A stretch of DNA of 39,609 bases from a virus, in the IMG/VR virus record IMGVR_UViG_3300044956_001544, positions 1-39,609 of that record, one strand, 5' to 3'. Each line of letters begins with the position of its first letter. The first letter of the stretch is position 1. The notes under the pieces are model-generated. The model had not been told where the DNA came from. It did not search any database and saw only the letters and a list, made by a program, of their open reading frames with translations. Below are positions 6,649-14,047 of the stretch, one piece after another. The position numbers and the translations under genes are program-made.

Positions 6649-6782
6649 TGACCACGACTCCCACCGGCATCCTGATCGACCGCTGTGACACGTGCGGACT
6701 GACCCATCCAGTCAGCCGCAAGCACTGCCCGGTCTGCAACTCGCCGTCCTTCTTCTGCCATCAGCCGCGGGAGGGCGCATGA
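6648..6782 (+). CDS. Tiny zinc-ribbon protein, 44 aa
   Basis: CDTCG (13-17) and CPVCN (27-31) spaced 10 residues apart form a classic zinc-ribbon knuckle, followed by a third Cys and His in FFCHQ. The start shares one base with the preceding stop and the end overlaps the RusA-like gene by four. Nucleic-acid or protein binding inferred. Confidence 0.7.
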   Translation: MTTTPTGILIDRCDTCGLTHPVSRKHCPVCNSPSFFCHQPREGA

Positions 6783-7147
6783 CCTCCCTGCACTTCGAGA
6801 TTCCGCAGGCGCTCTACCTGTCGCAGAACGACCGTCTGCACTGGCGCAAGAAGGCCGAGAAGACGCAGCAGCTGCGACTCCTTGGTCGCGCCGTCGGATC
6901 GACGCACGACCGGGTGCCCACGCCGTGCCACATGACGGTCGAACTGGGATGGCCGGACCACAAGAAGCGCGACAGAAGCAACTCTGCGCCGACCGTAAAA
7001 GCGCTTCTTGACGGCCTGGTCGACGCCAAGGTGCTCTGCCACGACGACGACGACCACATCCTCTCCGAGCTCACGTCGTCCCACGTCGAGGGCGACAAGG
7101 GGCGCATCCACCTGACCATCACTCTCACGCCCGAGGAGGCGTCATGA
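6779..7147 (+). CDS. RusA-like Holliday junction resolvase
   Basis: A 122-residue protein with the RusA-family layout: N-terminal LYLSQNDRLHWRKKAEKTQ, a central KRDRSNSAPTVKALLDGLVDAKVL, and an acidic cluster DDDD (89-92), before a terminal beta strand GRIHLTITLTP. RusA enzymes resolve Holliday junctions as dimers using clustered aspartates; here D65, D78 and D89-D92 are the candidates. It directly precedes the exonuclease/RecT pair, consistent with a recombination module. The central motif is slightly divergent (RSNSAP where DIDNL-like sequence is usual). Confidence 0.75.
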   Translation: MTSLHFEIPQALYLSQNDRLHWRKKAEKTQQLRLLGRAVGSTHDRVPTPCHMTVELGWPDHKKRDRSNSAPTVKALLDGLVDAKVLCHDDDDHILSELTSSHVEGDKGRIHLTITLTPEEAS

Positions 7148-7305
7148 GCAACTACAAGACCGCGGATCTGGAGGACGCTCAGACTGCTTGGCTCAAGTGC
7201 CGCGACGACTACATGCGGACCAACCACCTCAACCGTCGTCGCGCCGGCAGTCAGATGCGCCGCCGCGAGTTCATCGCCGGCTTCATGGCGGGGAGGCAGG
7301 GATGA
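7144..7305 (+). CDS. Hypothetical basic protein, 53 aa
   Basis: MSNYKTADLEDAQTAWLKCR is a helical start, followed by a basic helix (NRRRAGSQMRRREFIAGFMAG). ATGA overlaps join it to the RusA-like gene and the exonuclease gene. No family recognised. Confidence 0.65.
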   Translation: MSNYKTADLEDAQTAWLKCRDDYMRTNHLNRRRAGSQMRRREFIAGFMAGRQG

Positions 7306-8144
7306 CCGTCATCACCGAGCCGGGCATCTACCCGGACATCCCGAACGACAAGTACCACGCCGACCCCGTGCCCGGTGGCTCGCTATCCGTCAGCGGCGCG
7401 AAGGTGCTCCTCGAGGCGCCCAGCAAGTACGCCTGGCAGCGCACCCACGCCACCTACTCCGACCGCTTCGACCTCGGCTCCGTCGCCCACGCGCTCGTCC
7501 TCGACGACGACACCGTGGAGATCGTCGAGGTCGACGCGAAGGACTGGCGGACCAAGGCAGCCACTGAGGCGCGAGAGGCCGCACGAGCCCGCGGCGCCAT
7601 CGCGCTGCTGTCCAAGGACATGCGGACCTGCGAGGACATGGCCGACGCGATCACCAAGAACGCCGAGGCCGCCGAGCTACTTGCCCTGCCGGGCAAGTCC
7701 GAGCAGTCCGCGTTCTGGATCGACCACCGCACCGACATCTGGCGACGCGCCCGCTTCGACCGCCTGCCCGACGGAGAGCCGTTCATCGTCGCGGACTACA
7801 AGACGGCCGCCTCCGCCAAGCCGGGCGCGTTCGCGAAGGCCGCCGGCGACTTCGGCTACCACCAGCAGGCCGCCTGGTACGCCGAGTGCGCCGTCGCACT
7901 CGGACTCACCGACGCGCCGTCCTTCGTCTTCATCGTCCAGGAAAAGGAGGCCCCGTACATCACGCAGGTCTTCCAACTCGACGACTACGCGATCGACCTC
8001 GGCCACCGCCTCAACGCCCGCGCCCTCGACATCTACGCCGAGTGCATCGCCACCGACACCTGGCCCGACTACGGCTCCGGCGTCCAAACCCTCACCCTCC
8101 CGACCTACATCACCCGAGCCCACGAGGAGCGCATCGCATCATGA
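7302..8144 (+). CDS. RecE-like PD-(D/E)XK exonuclease
   Basis: A 280-residue exonuclease of the YqaJ/RecE C-terminal class that would resect double-stranded DNA ends for RecT-mediated annealing. Conserved features are present in order: LGSVAHAL (H63), RARFDRL (D153), the core DYKT (D165, K167) and YHQQAAWY (Q188 onward). It overlaps the downstream RecT gene by four bases, the usual two-gene recombination operon. Start at ATG 7302 overlaps the preceding stop. Confidence 0.88.
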   Translation: MTVITEPGIYPDIPNDKYHADPVPGGSLSVSGAKVLLEAPSKYAWQRTHATYSDRFDLGSVAHALVLDDDTVEIVEVDAKDWRTKAATEAREAARARGAIALLSKDMRTCEDMADAITKNAEAAELLALPGKSEQSAFWIDHRTDIWRRARFDRLPDGEPFIVADYKTAASAKPGAFAKAAGDFGYHQQAAWYAECAVALGLTDAPSFVFIVQEKEAPYITQVFQLDDYAIDLGHRLNARALDIYAECIATDTWPDYGSGVQTLTLPTYITRAHEERIAS

Positions 8145-8893
8145 GCAACGCCGTCGCCCAGGTCGCCCAGACCGCCACCCAGTCCAAGTCCCTCGTGTCG
8201 CTCGTCAACGACATGGGACCGCAGATCCAGCGCGCACTCCCGCGGCACATGAGCGGCGACCGCATCGCCAGACTCGCCGTCACCGCCCTGCGTCAGAACC
8301 GCGCACTCGCGCAGTGCAAGCCCGAGTCGTTCATCGGCGCGATCCTCACCGCCGCGACCCTCGGCCTCGAGCCCAACACCCCCGCCGGCGAGGCGTACCT
8401 CATCCCCTACGGCAAGGAGTGCACCCTGGTCATCGGCTACCAGGGGCTCACCAAGCTCTACTGGCAGTCACCGCTCGCGCAGCACCTCGACACGCAGGCC
8501 GTCCACGAGCACGACCGCTTCACCTGGCGGCTCGGCCTGGACCCGGTGCTCGAGCACGAGCCCGCGACTGGCGACCGCGGCAAGGTCACTCACTACTACG
8601 CCGTAGCGCGGCTCACCAACGGCGCGACCCCCTTCGTCGTCCTCACCGCCGACGAGGTGAAGAGGCTCCGCGGCGGCAAGGTCGGCACGCAAGGCGTCGC
8701 TGACCCGATGCACTGGATGGAGCGCAAGACCGCCCTGCGGCAGCTGCTCAAGCTGCTCCCCAAATCCGCCGAGGTCTCCCGCGCGATCGAGTCCGACGAG
8801 CGCGGCGGCGCGGACCTCTACCGCTCCATGCGAGCCGAGGCCCAGGAGCCGGCCGAGGAAGAGGCGATTGACGGAGAGATCGTCGATGCCTGA
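8141..8893 (+). CDS. recT: RecT single-strand annealing protein
   Basis: A 250-residue RecT-family recombinase that pairs complementary single strands produced by the adjacent exonuclease. The family core is clear: SFIGAILTAATLGLEPNT, then GEAYLIPYGKECTLVIGYQG, and later MHWMERKTALRQLLKLLP. The C-terminus is acidic (AEEEAIDGEIVDA), as in other RecT proteins that contact single-strand binding protein or exonuclease. Coupled to the exonuclease by ATGA. Confidence 0.93.
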   Translation: MSNAVAQVAQTATQSKSLVSLVNDMGPQIQRALPRHMSGDRIARLAVTALRQNRALAQCKPESFIGAILTAATLGLEPNTPAGEAYLIPYGKECTLVIGYQGLTKLYWQSPLAQHLDTQAVHEHDRFTWRLGLDPVLEHEPATGDRGKVTHYYAVARLTNGATPFVVLTADEVKRLRGGKVGTQGVADPMHWMERKTALRQLLKLLPKSAEVSRAIESDERGGADLYRSMRAEAQEPAEEEAIDGEIVDA

Positions 8894-9149
8894 CACCCAC
8901 TTCGCGCACCTCGAGGACCGCTTCCTCCACGGCCAGGGCAGACGATTCCGCGTCACCTGCTCACCCTGCCGCTGGACGTCGCAGTGGCACCGGAACAAGG
9001 CCGAAGCCAACGCCGACTATGCGCGTCACTCGACCGCGCCGACCGCGTTCGCTGAGCCGACCGACATCGACCTCATTCAGTACGGACTGAATCCCGCGTT
9101 CGTCGTCAAGACACAGGAGCGGCCCGGTCGGGAGGTGAAGCCGTCATGA
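8886..9149 (+). CDS. Hypothetical protein with zinc-knuckle, 87 aa
   Basis: The first part has RFRVTCSPCRWTSQWHRNKAE, a CxxC plus nearby histidine in a short beta-hairpin/helix arrangement, then a tail (YGLNPAFVVKTQERPG). It overlaps recT by eight bases. Similar small finger proteins are frequent after recombination genes in actinophages; function unknown. Confidence 0.7.
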   Translation: MPDTHFAHLEDRFLHGQGRRFRVTCSPCRWTSQWHRNKAEANADYARHSTAPTAFAEPTDIDLIQYGLNPAFVVKTQERPGREVKPS

Positions 9150-9712
9150 GCGAGAACGATGAGCGCCACGGCACCCTCGCCGGCTACAAGGCGGGATGCC
9201 GCGATCAGTGCTGCCGGACCGCAGCCGCCCACTACCAGCGGTGGCGCGAGTACGACCAGATGCTCGGACGACCCCGCACGCTGCCATCTGTCGGCTTCCG
9301 GCGTCGCGTGGAAGCACTCCGGGCCATCGGGTGGTCCATGAACGACATCGGCGACGCCATCGGCATGGATGTCCGCAACATCCCCGCCGCGTGCCGGAGG
9401 CGCCTCATCTACCGAAGCACCCACCAGAAGCTCGCCGAAGCCTACGAGCGGATGTGCATGAACCCACCCACCGATCGGCTGGTTGAGCGTCGCAAGCGGA
9501 TCGCGGCGAAGCGTGGGTGCATCCCACCGCTCGCTTGGGATGACATCGACCGAGACGAGCGCCCTGCCCAGCCGACCGGGCGCGTCCGAACGCTCGACGA
9601 GTACCGGTTCCTGATGGACGCCGGCGAGTCACCGAGCGTTGCGCGACGTCGGCTCGGAGTCACCGCCGCTGCGATCGAGAAGGCGGAAAAGCGAGAGCGG
9701 GAGGTGGCTTGA
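9146..9712 (+). CDS. Helix-turn-helix protein with HGTxxGY motif
   Basis: A 188-residue protein. HGTLAGYKAGCRDQCC (8-23) is a motif seen at the N-terminus of many small actinophage DNA-binding proteins. A helix-turn-helix follows at about 60-87 (IGWSMNDIGDAIGMDVRNIPAAC). A second candidate lies at 150-180 (DEYRFLMDAGESPSVARRRLG). It probably regulates transcription of the early or late operon, but the target is unknown. The next start begins immediately after its stop. Confidence 0.75.
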   Translation: MSENDERHGTLAGYKAGCRDQCCRTAAAHYQRWREYDQMLGRPRTLPSVGFRRRVEALRAIGWSMNDIGDAIGMDVRNIPAACRRRLIYRSTHQKLAEAYERMCMNPPTDRLVERRKRIAAKRGCIPPLAWDDIDRDERPAQPTGRVRTLDEYRFLMDAGESPSVARRRLGVTAAAIEKAEKREREVA

Positions 9713-10111
9713 ATGCCGTACCTCAACACGGACGACGGCTTCCCTGAGCACCCGAAGGTCGATGCTCTGAGCGACGGAGCATTCCGCCTGCACGTGGCGG
9801 GGATGCATTACGCCGCGAAGAACCTGAGTGACGGCACGGTGCCGCGGGGCCGCGTCGACAGACTCAAGCCCGGATACAAGCCCCTCCAGCTCAAAGAACT
9901 TCTTCGTGGCGGCCTATGGCACGAGGGCGGACAGGGTTGCGACACCGAGCACTGCCCTCCGGGCACGGCGGACGTCTTCGTCATCCACGACTACCTCCAG
10001 TGGAACAAGAGCCGCGAGTGGTGGGAGTCAGAGAGAGCGAGAAAGGCCAAGAACAAGGCCGACTGGATCGCGCGCAACAAGCGCGGCCTGAGGGCGGTGC
10101 CGGACCAGTGA
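9713..10111 (+). CDS. Replication initiator-like protein, N-terminal winged-helix part
   Basis: A 132-residue protein starting MPYLNTDDGFPEHPKVDALS, followed by RLHVAGMHYAAKNLSDGTVPRGRV, LLRGGLWHEG and VFVIHDYLQWNKSREWWE. This is the conserved N-terminal winged-helix module of actinophage replication-organizer proteins (DnaD/replisome-organizer type). It stops early after a basic helix, just before a proline/acid-rich linker readable in the +1 frame (10092-10274). It may be the first half of a split replication protein. Role at an origin is inferred from family position. Confidence 0.75.
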   Translation: MPYLNTDDGFPEHPKVDALSDGAFRLHVAGMHYAAKNLSDGTVPRGRVDRLKPGYKPLQLKELLRGGLWHEGGQGCDTEHCPPGTADVFVIHDYLQWNKSREWWESERARKAKNKADWIARNKRGLRAVPDQ

Positions 10112-10274
10112 AGAACCGCGGACAGAACCAGGAGCGGAACCGGTTCCAGAACCGGACACCCCACCGGACACGAACCATGGACCAGATCCAGAACCAGATC
10201 CAGAGTTCTTTCTTTCTTGCTTTGGTCCCATTCCCATCAGTAAGTACACGCGCGAGCGCGATGGGGATGGGCTC
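10092..10274 (+). other. Acidic-proline linker-like open frame and direct repeats
   Basis: No well-supported gene occupies this gap. The frame of the next gene is open from 10092 and reads EEPRTEPGAEPVPEPDTPPD and later GPDPEPDPEFF, a typical interdomain linker, without a start codon until 10275. The DNA is a run of CCAGAACC/CCAGATCC-like repeats. A GTG-started 56-residue frame at 10108-10278 exists but is Asn/Gln/Arg-rich and unconvincing. The repeats could alternatively be initiator-binding iterons. Confidence 0.6.
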
Positions 10275-10667
10275 ATGAACAAGCAGGAAGCCACCCGCAT
10301 CGCCGGAGCCATTAATGCCCTGCGACCCGACTGGGGCGTCTCCGGGCTCATGACCATCCTCGGCGACGACCGACTCAGGTCACGCGCCTACGAAGACATG
10401 ACCCGCACGTTCGTCGCCCTCGCCCTCGATCCGCAGTCAGCCAAACCGACCCGTGTGTTCGAGGACGGCCCCTGGTGGCACGCGACGACTCTCGGCCGGC
10501 GCGAGACCAACACCAGCTCAAGCATCCGACGAGCACGCCACGACGACTGCGGCATCTGTGGCTACCCGGCTGACCGGCACGTCGTCGACAGCCTCATGGA
10601 CCACGAGTACCAGCCGCGACACGCATCAGGTCGAGGCGTGAAGGCACCGGAAGGACTCATCCCGTGA
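10275..10667 (+). CDS. Replication-region protein with zinc-knuckle, possible C-terminal half of initiator
   Basis: A 130-residue protein. Residues 1-75 (ATRIAGAINALRPDWGVSGL to EDGPWWHATTL) resemble the helical module found after the linker of actinophage replication proteins or as a separate gene next to them. CGICGYPADRH (95-105) with a later H is a probable zinc site. ATG 10275 is the only start in frame and has a weak ribosome site (GATGGGG), consistent with having once been fused to the protein ending at 10111. Confidence 0.7.
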   Translation: MNKQEATRIAGAINALRPDWGVSGLMTILGDDRLRSRAYEDMTRTFVALALDPQSAKPTRVFEDGPWWHATTLGRRETNTSSSIRRARHDDCGICGYPADRHVVDSLMDHEYQPRHASGRGVKAPEGLIP

Positions 10668-10927
10668 CCGACGAAGAACTCGAAAACCTCAAGGCCGTGT
10701 GTCAGGCCGCGCTGGGCACGAAGGTCGGCGACGACTACGTGTTCTCGTGGCCCGAGGAGCAGGCGTTCCAGCAGGCATTCACGCCGATGGTGGCGCTTGC
10801 CTTGCTGACCCGCATCGAACAACTCCGGGCGTGGTCGAGGGCACTCACGAAGCACGCGAATGGGCTCATCGACATGGACGAGCTCTACGCCATTCGAGAC
10901 GAGATCGGGCGCGGTGAGTACCGATGA
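10664..10927 (+). CDS. Hypothetical helical protein, 87 aa
   Basis: GTG start in a GTGA overlap. The protein is acidic at the start (MTDEELENLKAVCQAAL), with a central DDYVFSWPEEQAFQQAF and two further helices, ending LYAIRDEIGRGEYR. No family recognised. Confidence 0.65.
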   Translation: MTDEELENLKAVCQAALGTKVGDDYVFSWPEEQAFQQAFTPMVALALLTRIEQLRAWSRALTKHANGLIDMDELYAIRDEIGRGEYR

Positions 10928-11241
10928 ACCCCGAGCTGATGACCCTCGCCTGCCCCACCTGCCCGACGATCCGAACCCGCAAGATCCACCCCGGCGGACG
11001 TCTCGAGGGCATCGGAGCCTTCACGCAGTCCTGGATCTTCCACACCTGCGACGTCGACGCCGGCCGCATGTGCCCCGACTGCCTGGCCCGCGAGAAGGCC
11101 AAGTGCGAGCGATGCAGTGACCGCGCCGGACTCGTCGGGCAGCTCGGCAACCCCACGTACCGACGTCGCCGCTACTCGCGCGACACGACCACCCCCAGCC
11201 CCGACGTCCGTCGCCCGGCTGGACACGACAGGAAGGCATGA
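10924..11241 (+). CDS. Hypothetical zinc-finger protein, 105 aa
   Basis: Three CxxC pairs are seen: CPTCP (10-14), CPDCL (50-54) and CERCS (61-65), with a basic C-terminal tail. The spacing suggests two small zinc sites. ATGA overlap with the preceding gene. Function unknown; nucleic-acid binding is likely. Confidence 0.7.
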   Translation: MNPELMTLACPTCPTIRTRKIHPGGRLEGIGAFTQSWIFHTCDVDAGRMCPDCLAREKAKCERCSDRAGLVGQLGNPTYRRRRYSRDTTTPSPDVRRPAGHDRKA

Positions 11242-11244
11242 CCG

Positions 11245-11466
11245 ATGAGCACACGACTGGCAGGACACGAACTGCTCTACGAGGGAGCCGCGCACGACTC
11301 CCTCGGCAACCGCACTCGCCTGCTCTACGGCGGCACGAGTGGCGAGGGGCGAGCGAAGTGCTCGTGCGGGGTGCTCAGCAAGCCGCTGACCTCTGGCCGC
11401 GCACGCAAGGCATGGCACCGCGACCACAAGGCCGACGTGCTGGCTGCAAGCAGGGAGTCCCGATGA
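11245..11466 (+). CDS. Hypothetical small protein, 73 aa
   Basis: MSTRLAGHELLYEGAAHDSL then a beta-rich centre with AKCSCGVLS and a basic helix (SGRARKAWHRDHKADVLAA). The CSCG plus HxxH residues form a possible metal site resembling small actinophage proteins of the same early block. No function known. Confidence 0.7.
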   Translation: MSTRLAGHELLYEGAAHDSLGNRTRLLYGGTSGEGRAKCSCGVLSKPLTSGRARKAWHRDHKADVLAASRESR

Positions 11467-11666
11467 CCACCGACCCCACCCCGGCCGAGTCGATCACGGT
11501 CACCAACGCGGAGGCGTTCCACGCAGGGCCGTTCACGATCCGCCCTCATCAGGTCGTTGCCGCCACCGTGATCGCGGTCTACGACGACGGCACCACCGAG
11601 ATCCACTCTGTCGCACGCGGCGGCAAGAACACGAAGCTGACCATCGACCTGAGCGAGGACGCATGA
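11463..11666 (+). CDS. Hypothetical beta-rich protein, 67 aa
   Basis: MTTDPTPAESITVTNAEAFH onward predicts a compact beta fold (PFTIRPHQVVAATVIAVYDDG). Its first 18 coding bases are identical to those of the next gene. ATGA overlaps on both sides. No family recognised. Confidence 0.65.
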   Translation: MTTDPTPAESITVTNAEAFHAGPFTIRPHQVVAATVIAVYDDGTTEIHSVARGGKNTKLTIDLSEDA

Positions 11667-12421
11667 CCACCGACCCCACCGCCCAGCCCGCCCCCACGCC
11701 TGCTCCCGTGGCGGTGCCGGAAGGTGATCTGGTCGACGTCGCACGTCTTCGTCGGTGGTTCGAGGAAAAGGCGGGCCAGCCGTTCATCGCTATCGAGCCG
11801 CACGTGCTCCGGCACTTGATCGAGTCGATCGACACGCTGCAGACGACTCCCCGCCCCGAGCCCGTCACGGCCCCGCTGCCGAGCGAGGCGCAGGTGGAGG
11901 GCGAGGCGCAGGTGGAGGGCGAGCGCGAGAAGTGGCAGGCGGTCGGCCGCGAGGTCATGGAGCACTTCTCGGTCGACAACGACGCGACCACCGACATCAG
12001 TCAGACCTACGTCGCCCTCGTCGCGAGCGAGTTCTTCAAGCGTCGACACCGCCTGGTCCCGGAGCCGAATCCGGCCGGTTCGGCGGAACTCAATGACCTG
12101 GTGCTCACACTCCGTCGACACACGTCGATGACCGCCGACGGTTTCGACCGGACCATTGCACGACTGCTGGAGGTGGCCAGCCTGGTCCCGGAGGATGACG
12201 AGGACACGGTGCGGGTGCCGCGTGCCGAGCTCGACGAACTGCGCCGCCAGGTCGCCGCGGTCCGCTCGCTGGCCGAGCTCGACCGAGAGGGCGTGTTCCT
12301 CGCGCCGGGGTCGAAGATCAAGCGCGTCCAGGAAGACCGACGTCGCGACCTTGGCGCGATCGTCACGACTTCGATGGTCAAGGTCGACGACGTCCGCGAG
12401 GCCCTGGACGGCACCCGATGA
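11663..12421 (+). CDS. Hypothetical early protein, 252 aa
   Basis: The N-terminus is a proline/alanine-rich linker after MTTDPTAQPAPTPAPV; residues about 22-62 form a helical region; a short 6-residue tandem duplication (EAQVEG twice) follows; the second half is a charged, probably coiled-coil helix (VPRAELDELRRQVAAVRSLAELDREG). No domain recognised. Length variation through the tandem repeat suggests a flexible tether. Confidence 0.65.
   Translation: MTTDPTAQPAPTPAPVAVPEGDLVDVARLRRWFEEKAGQPFIAIEPHVLRHLIESIDTLQTTPRPEPVTAPLPSEAQVEGEAQVEGEREKWQAVGREVMEHFSVDNDATTDISQTYVALVASEFFKRRHRLVPEPNPAGSAELNDLVLTLRRHTSMTADGFDRTIARLLEVASLVPEDDEDTVRVPRAELDELRRQVAAVRSLAELDREGVFLAPGSKIKRVQEDRRRDLGAIVTTSMVKVDDVREALDGTR
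11885..11920 (+). repeat. Two exact 18-base tandem repeats inside a gene
   Basis: GAGGCGCAGGTGGAGGGC occurs twice in tandem, encoding EAQVEG twice. In-frame, so it changes only the linker length of the host gene. Confidence 0.85.
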
Positions 12422-12576
12422 CCGCCGCCGAGGACCGTGGCGTGCAGGTCGAGGCGCGGACGTGGCGAATCCGCCGCTACATCGCCGCACGACTCATTCA
12501 GGCCGGCCTGCGAGTCGCATTTGGCCGCAAGCGGGGCCGAGAGCTCGCAATCACGCTCCACGAGGCCGACCGGTGA
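12418..12576 (+). CDS. Small basic protein, 52 aa
   Basis: MTAAEDRGVQVEARTWRIRR begins an arginine-rich helical peptide (IAARLIQAGLRVAFGRKRGR). ATGA overlap in front, GTGA overlap behind. The amphipathic basic helix could bind nucleic acid or membrane. No family recognised. Confidence 0.6.
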   Translation: MTAAEDRGVQVEARTWRIRRYIAARLIQAGLRVAFGRKRGRELAITLHEADR

Positions 12577-12941
12577 GCGCGGACGACGCCCAGGCGCGGG
12601 AGGTCGAGGTGCGCCTCGTCGGTGAAGCGATCGAGGACGCGGCGATGCGGCTCAAGGGGCGCGACCTCGGGACCGTCCACCGCGACCAGATCGCACGCGA
12701 GGCCCTGGACGCCATTGAGCACATCCGCGAGGCCGAGCGGCAGGAGGCGGCGCGTGAGGGCGAACGGCGCGCAATGCTCGGTGCGGTCGACGAGCTGTGT
12801 ACCGAGATTCGGTGGCAGGCCGAGCAGCACCACCGCGGCGACCAGACCATGACGCGCCTGGGATGCATCGAGCGCCTAGACGTCGTGCGCGAGATCCTCC
12901 GCAACCGCGCTGACGGCGTGACCGGACGGAGCGAGGCATGA
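12573..12941 (+). CDS. Hypothetical helical protein, 122 aa
   Basis: GTG start coupled to the preceding gene. Almost wholly charged helix (GEAIEDAAMRLKGRDLGTVH ... AERQEAAREGERRAML), suggesting a coiled coil or small helical bundle. Two cysteines occur late. No family recognised. Confidence 0.65.
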   Translation: MSADDAQAREVEVRLVGEAIEDAAMRLKGRDLGTVHRDQIAREALDAIEHIREAERQEAAREGERRAMLGAVDELCTEIRWQAEQHHRGDQTMTRLGCIERLDVVREILRNRADGVTGRSEA

Positions 12942-13168
12942 GCGACCACACCTACCGACCGACCCCGGAGCCGCTCATCGAGACGTCGCCTGGCGTCTTC
13001 GAGCAGGCCCGTTACCGCGTCATCCACCGCAGCGACCCGAAGCCCGGCGACACCGCCTGGGTCTACGAACGCCAAGCCGACGGCACCTGGGGTCCGCCGC
13101 GACTCGTGACCGTCACCGACGACACCGACCACGCCGGGACCACCGGCAGGCAGGAGGAGCAGGGATGA
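12938..13168 (+). CDS. Hypothetical small protein, 76 aa
   Basis: MSDHTYRPTPEPLIETSPGV then a beta-rich stretch (ARYRVIHRSDPKPGDTAWVY, then a WGPPRLVTV strand) that looks like a small barrel or SH3-like fold. ATGA coupled at both ends. Function unknown. Confidence 0.65.
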   Translation: MSDHTYRPTPEPLIETSPGVFEQARYRVIHRSDPKPGDTAWVYERQADGTWGPPRLVTVTDDTDHAGTTGRQEEQG

Positions 13169-13344
13169 GTGACGTGGTACTTCACCGCGTGATCGTCACC
13201 TTGACGCTCACTGACCGACCCGGCGACGAGGCCGAGCTGGTCCACGTCGAGTTTGAGGGAGACCCACCGCTGGTGACGGCGCTCGGGATGTTGGAGATGG
13301 CGAAGGACACGATGCTGCACGGACCGGAGGACGACGATGAGTGA
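13165..13344 (+). CDS. Hypothetical small acidic protein, 59 aa
   Basis: MSDVVLHRVIVTLTLTDRPG gives beta strands, followed by an acidic helix ending GPEDDDE. It overlaps the next gene by eight bases (ATGAGTGA). No family recognised. Confidence 0.65.
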   Translation: MSDVVLHRVIVTLTLTDRPGDEAELVHVEFEGDPPLVTALGMLEMAKDTMLHGPEDDDE

Positions 13345-14047
13345 CGACATCCGCTACTGCGCCAACAACTGCACCCGCATCACCGAAACCGGACGCCACC
13401 CCGCCCACGCACACGCCGGCAACCTCTGCGCCAGCTGCATCAACCGCCTCGACAGATGGCTCTCCGAAATCCCAGCCCGATACGCAGAAGTCCCCACCTA
13501 CCTCGAGCCCGGAACTAGCCGAGACCCCGACCCCGACAAACGCGACAGCAAGCGAACCAGCGCACCCGTCCCCCTCCGACTCGACGCCGTCGACCTCCTG
13601 GACGAACGACGAGGACGCAAGTGGCAAGGACTCGTCCCCACCGAAGAACGCCGCGGCACCCTCGGAACGCTTCTCGCCATCGGCAACGAACTCCGAGCCA
13701 TGCGCGGCAGCCACCCGAAGATCGACTCCACCGTCATCCACGAAGCCGACTACATCCGCGGCGGCATCGAACGACTCGCCCTCTCCGACGGCATCGCCGA
13801 CATCTACACCGAGCTCCGCAGTCTCCACCGCCAACTCGGCGACGCCATCGGCGACTACCCGCCCAAGCCCATCGCCACCTGCGAAGTCATCGACCCCAAC
13901 GCCGACACCGACGGACCCTGCGGCGGACCCATCCTCCCCAGCCACGGAGGCGGCGTCTACTGCCCACGATGCGGCACTCGCTACGACGTCACCGAACTCC
14001 GACGACTCGGACTCGTCCTCGGGCAGAAGCAACAGGAGACAGCGTGA
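13337..14047 (+). CDS. Conserved actinophage-type zinc-binding protein
   Basis: A 236-residue protein with an N-terminal CANNCTRITETGR...CASCINRL region and a C-terminal zinc ribbon (CEVIDPNADTDGPCGG then CPRCGTRYDV). The middle is helical. This two-finger layout is familiar from uncharacterised proteins late in actinophage early operons. It is followed by a small DNA-binding protein, so a DNA transaction role is plausible. Confidence 0.7.
   Translation: MSDDIRYCANNCTRITETGRHPAHAHAGNLCASCINRLDRWLSEIPARYAEVPTYLEPGTSRDPDPDKRDSKRTSAPVPLRLDAVDLLDERRGRKWQGLVPTEERRGTLGTLLAIGNELRAMRGSHPKIDSTVIHEADYIRGGIERLALSDGIADIYTELRSLHRQLGDAIGDYPPKPIATCEVIDPNADTDGPCGGPILPSHGGGVYCPRCGTRYDVTELRRLGLVLGQKQQETA

Noticed and set aside
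5582-6782. Possible restriction-modification system around the methyltransferase
   Set aside because: No restriction endonuclease motif is found in the neighbours; the following proteins are small zinc-knuckle proteins, so an orphan methyltransferase is more likely.
7375-8703. 442-residue forward frame across the exonuclease and RecT genes
   Set aside because: Composed almost wholly of Arg, Pro, Ser and Thr; it spans two well-identified genes in another frame.
10108-10278. 56-residue GTG-started frame KNRGQNQERNRFQ...
   Set aside because: Asn/Gln/Arg-rich reading of repeat DNA; the alternative frame gives a typical EP/DP linker continuous with the next gene.
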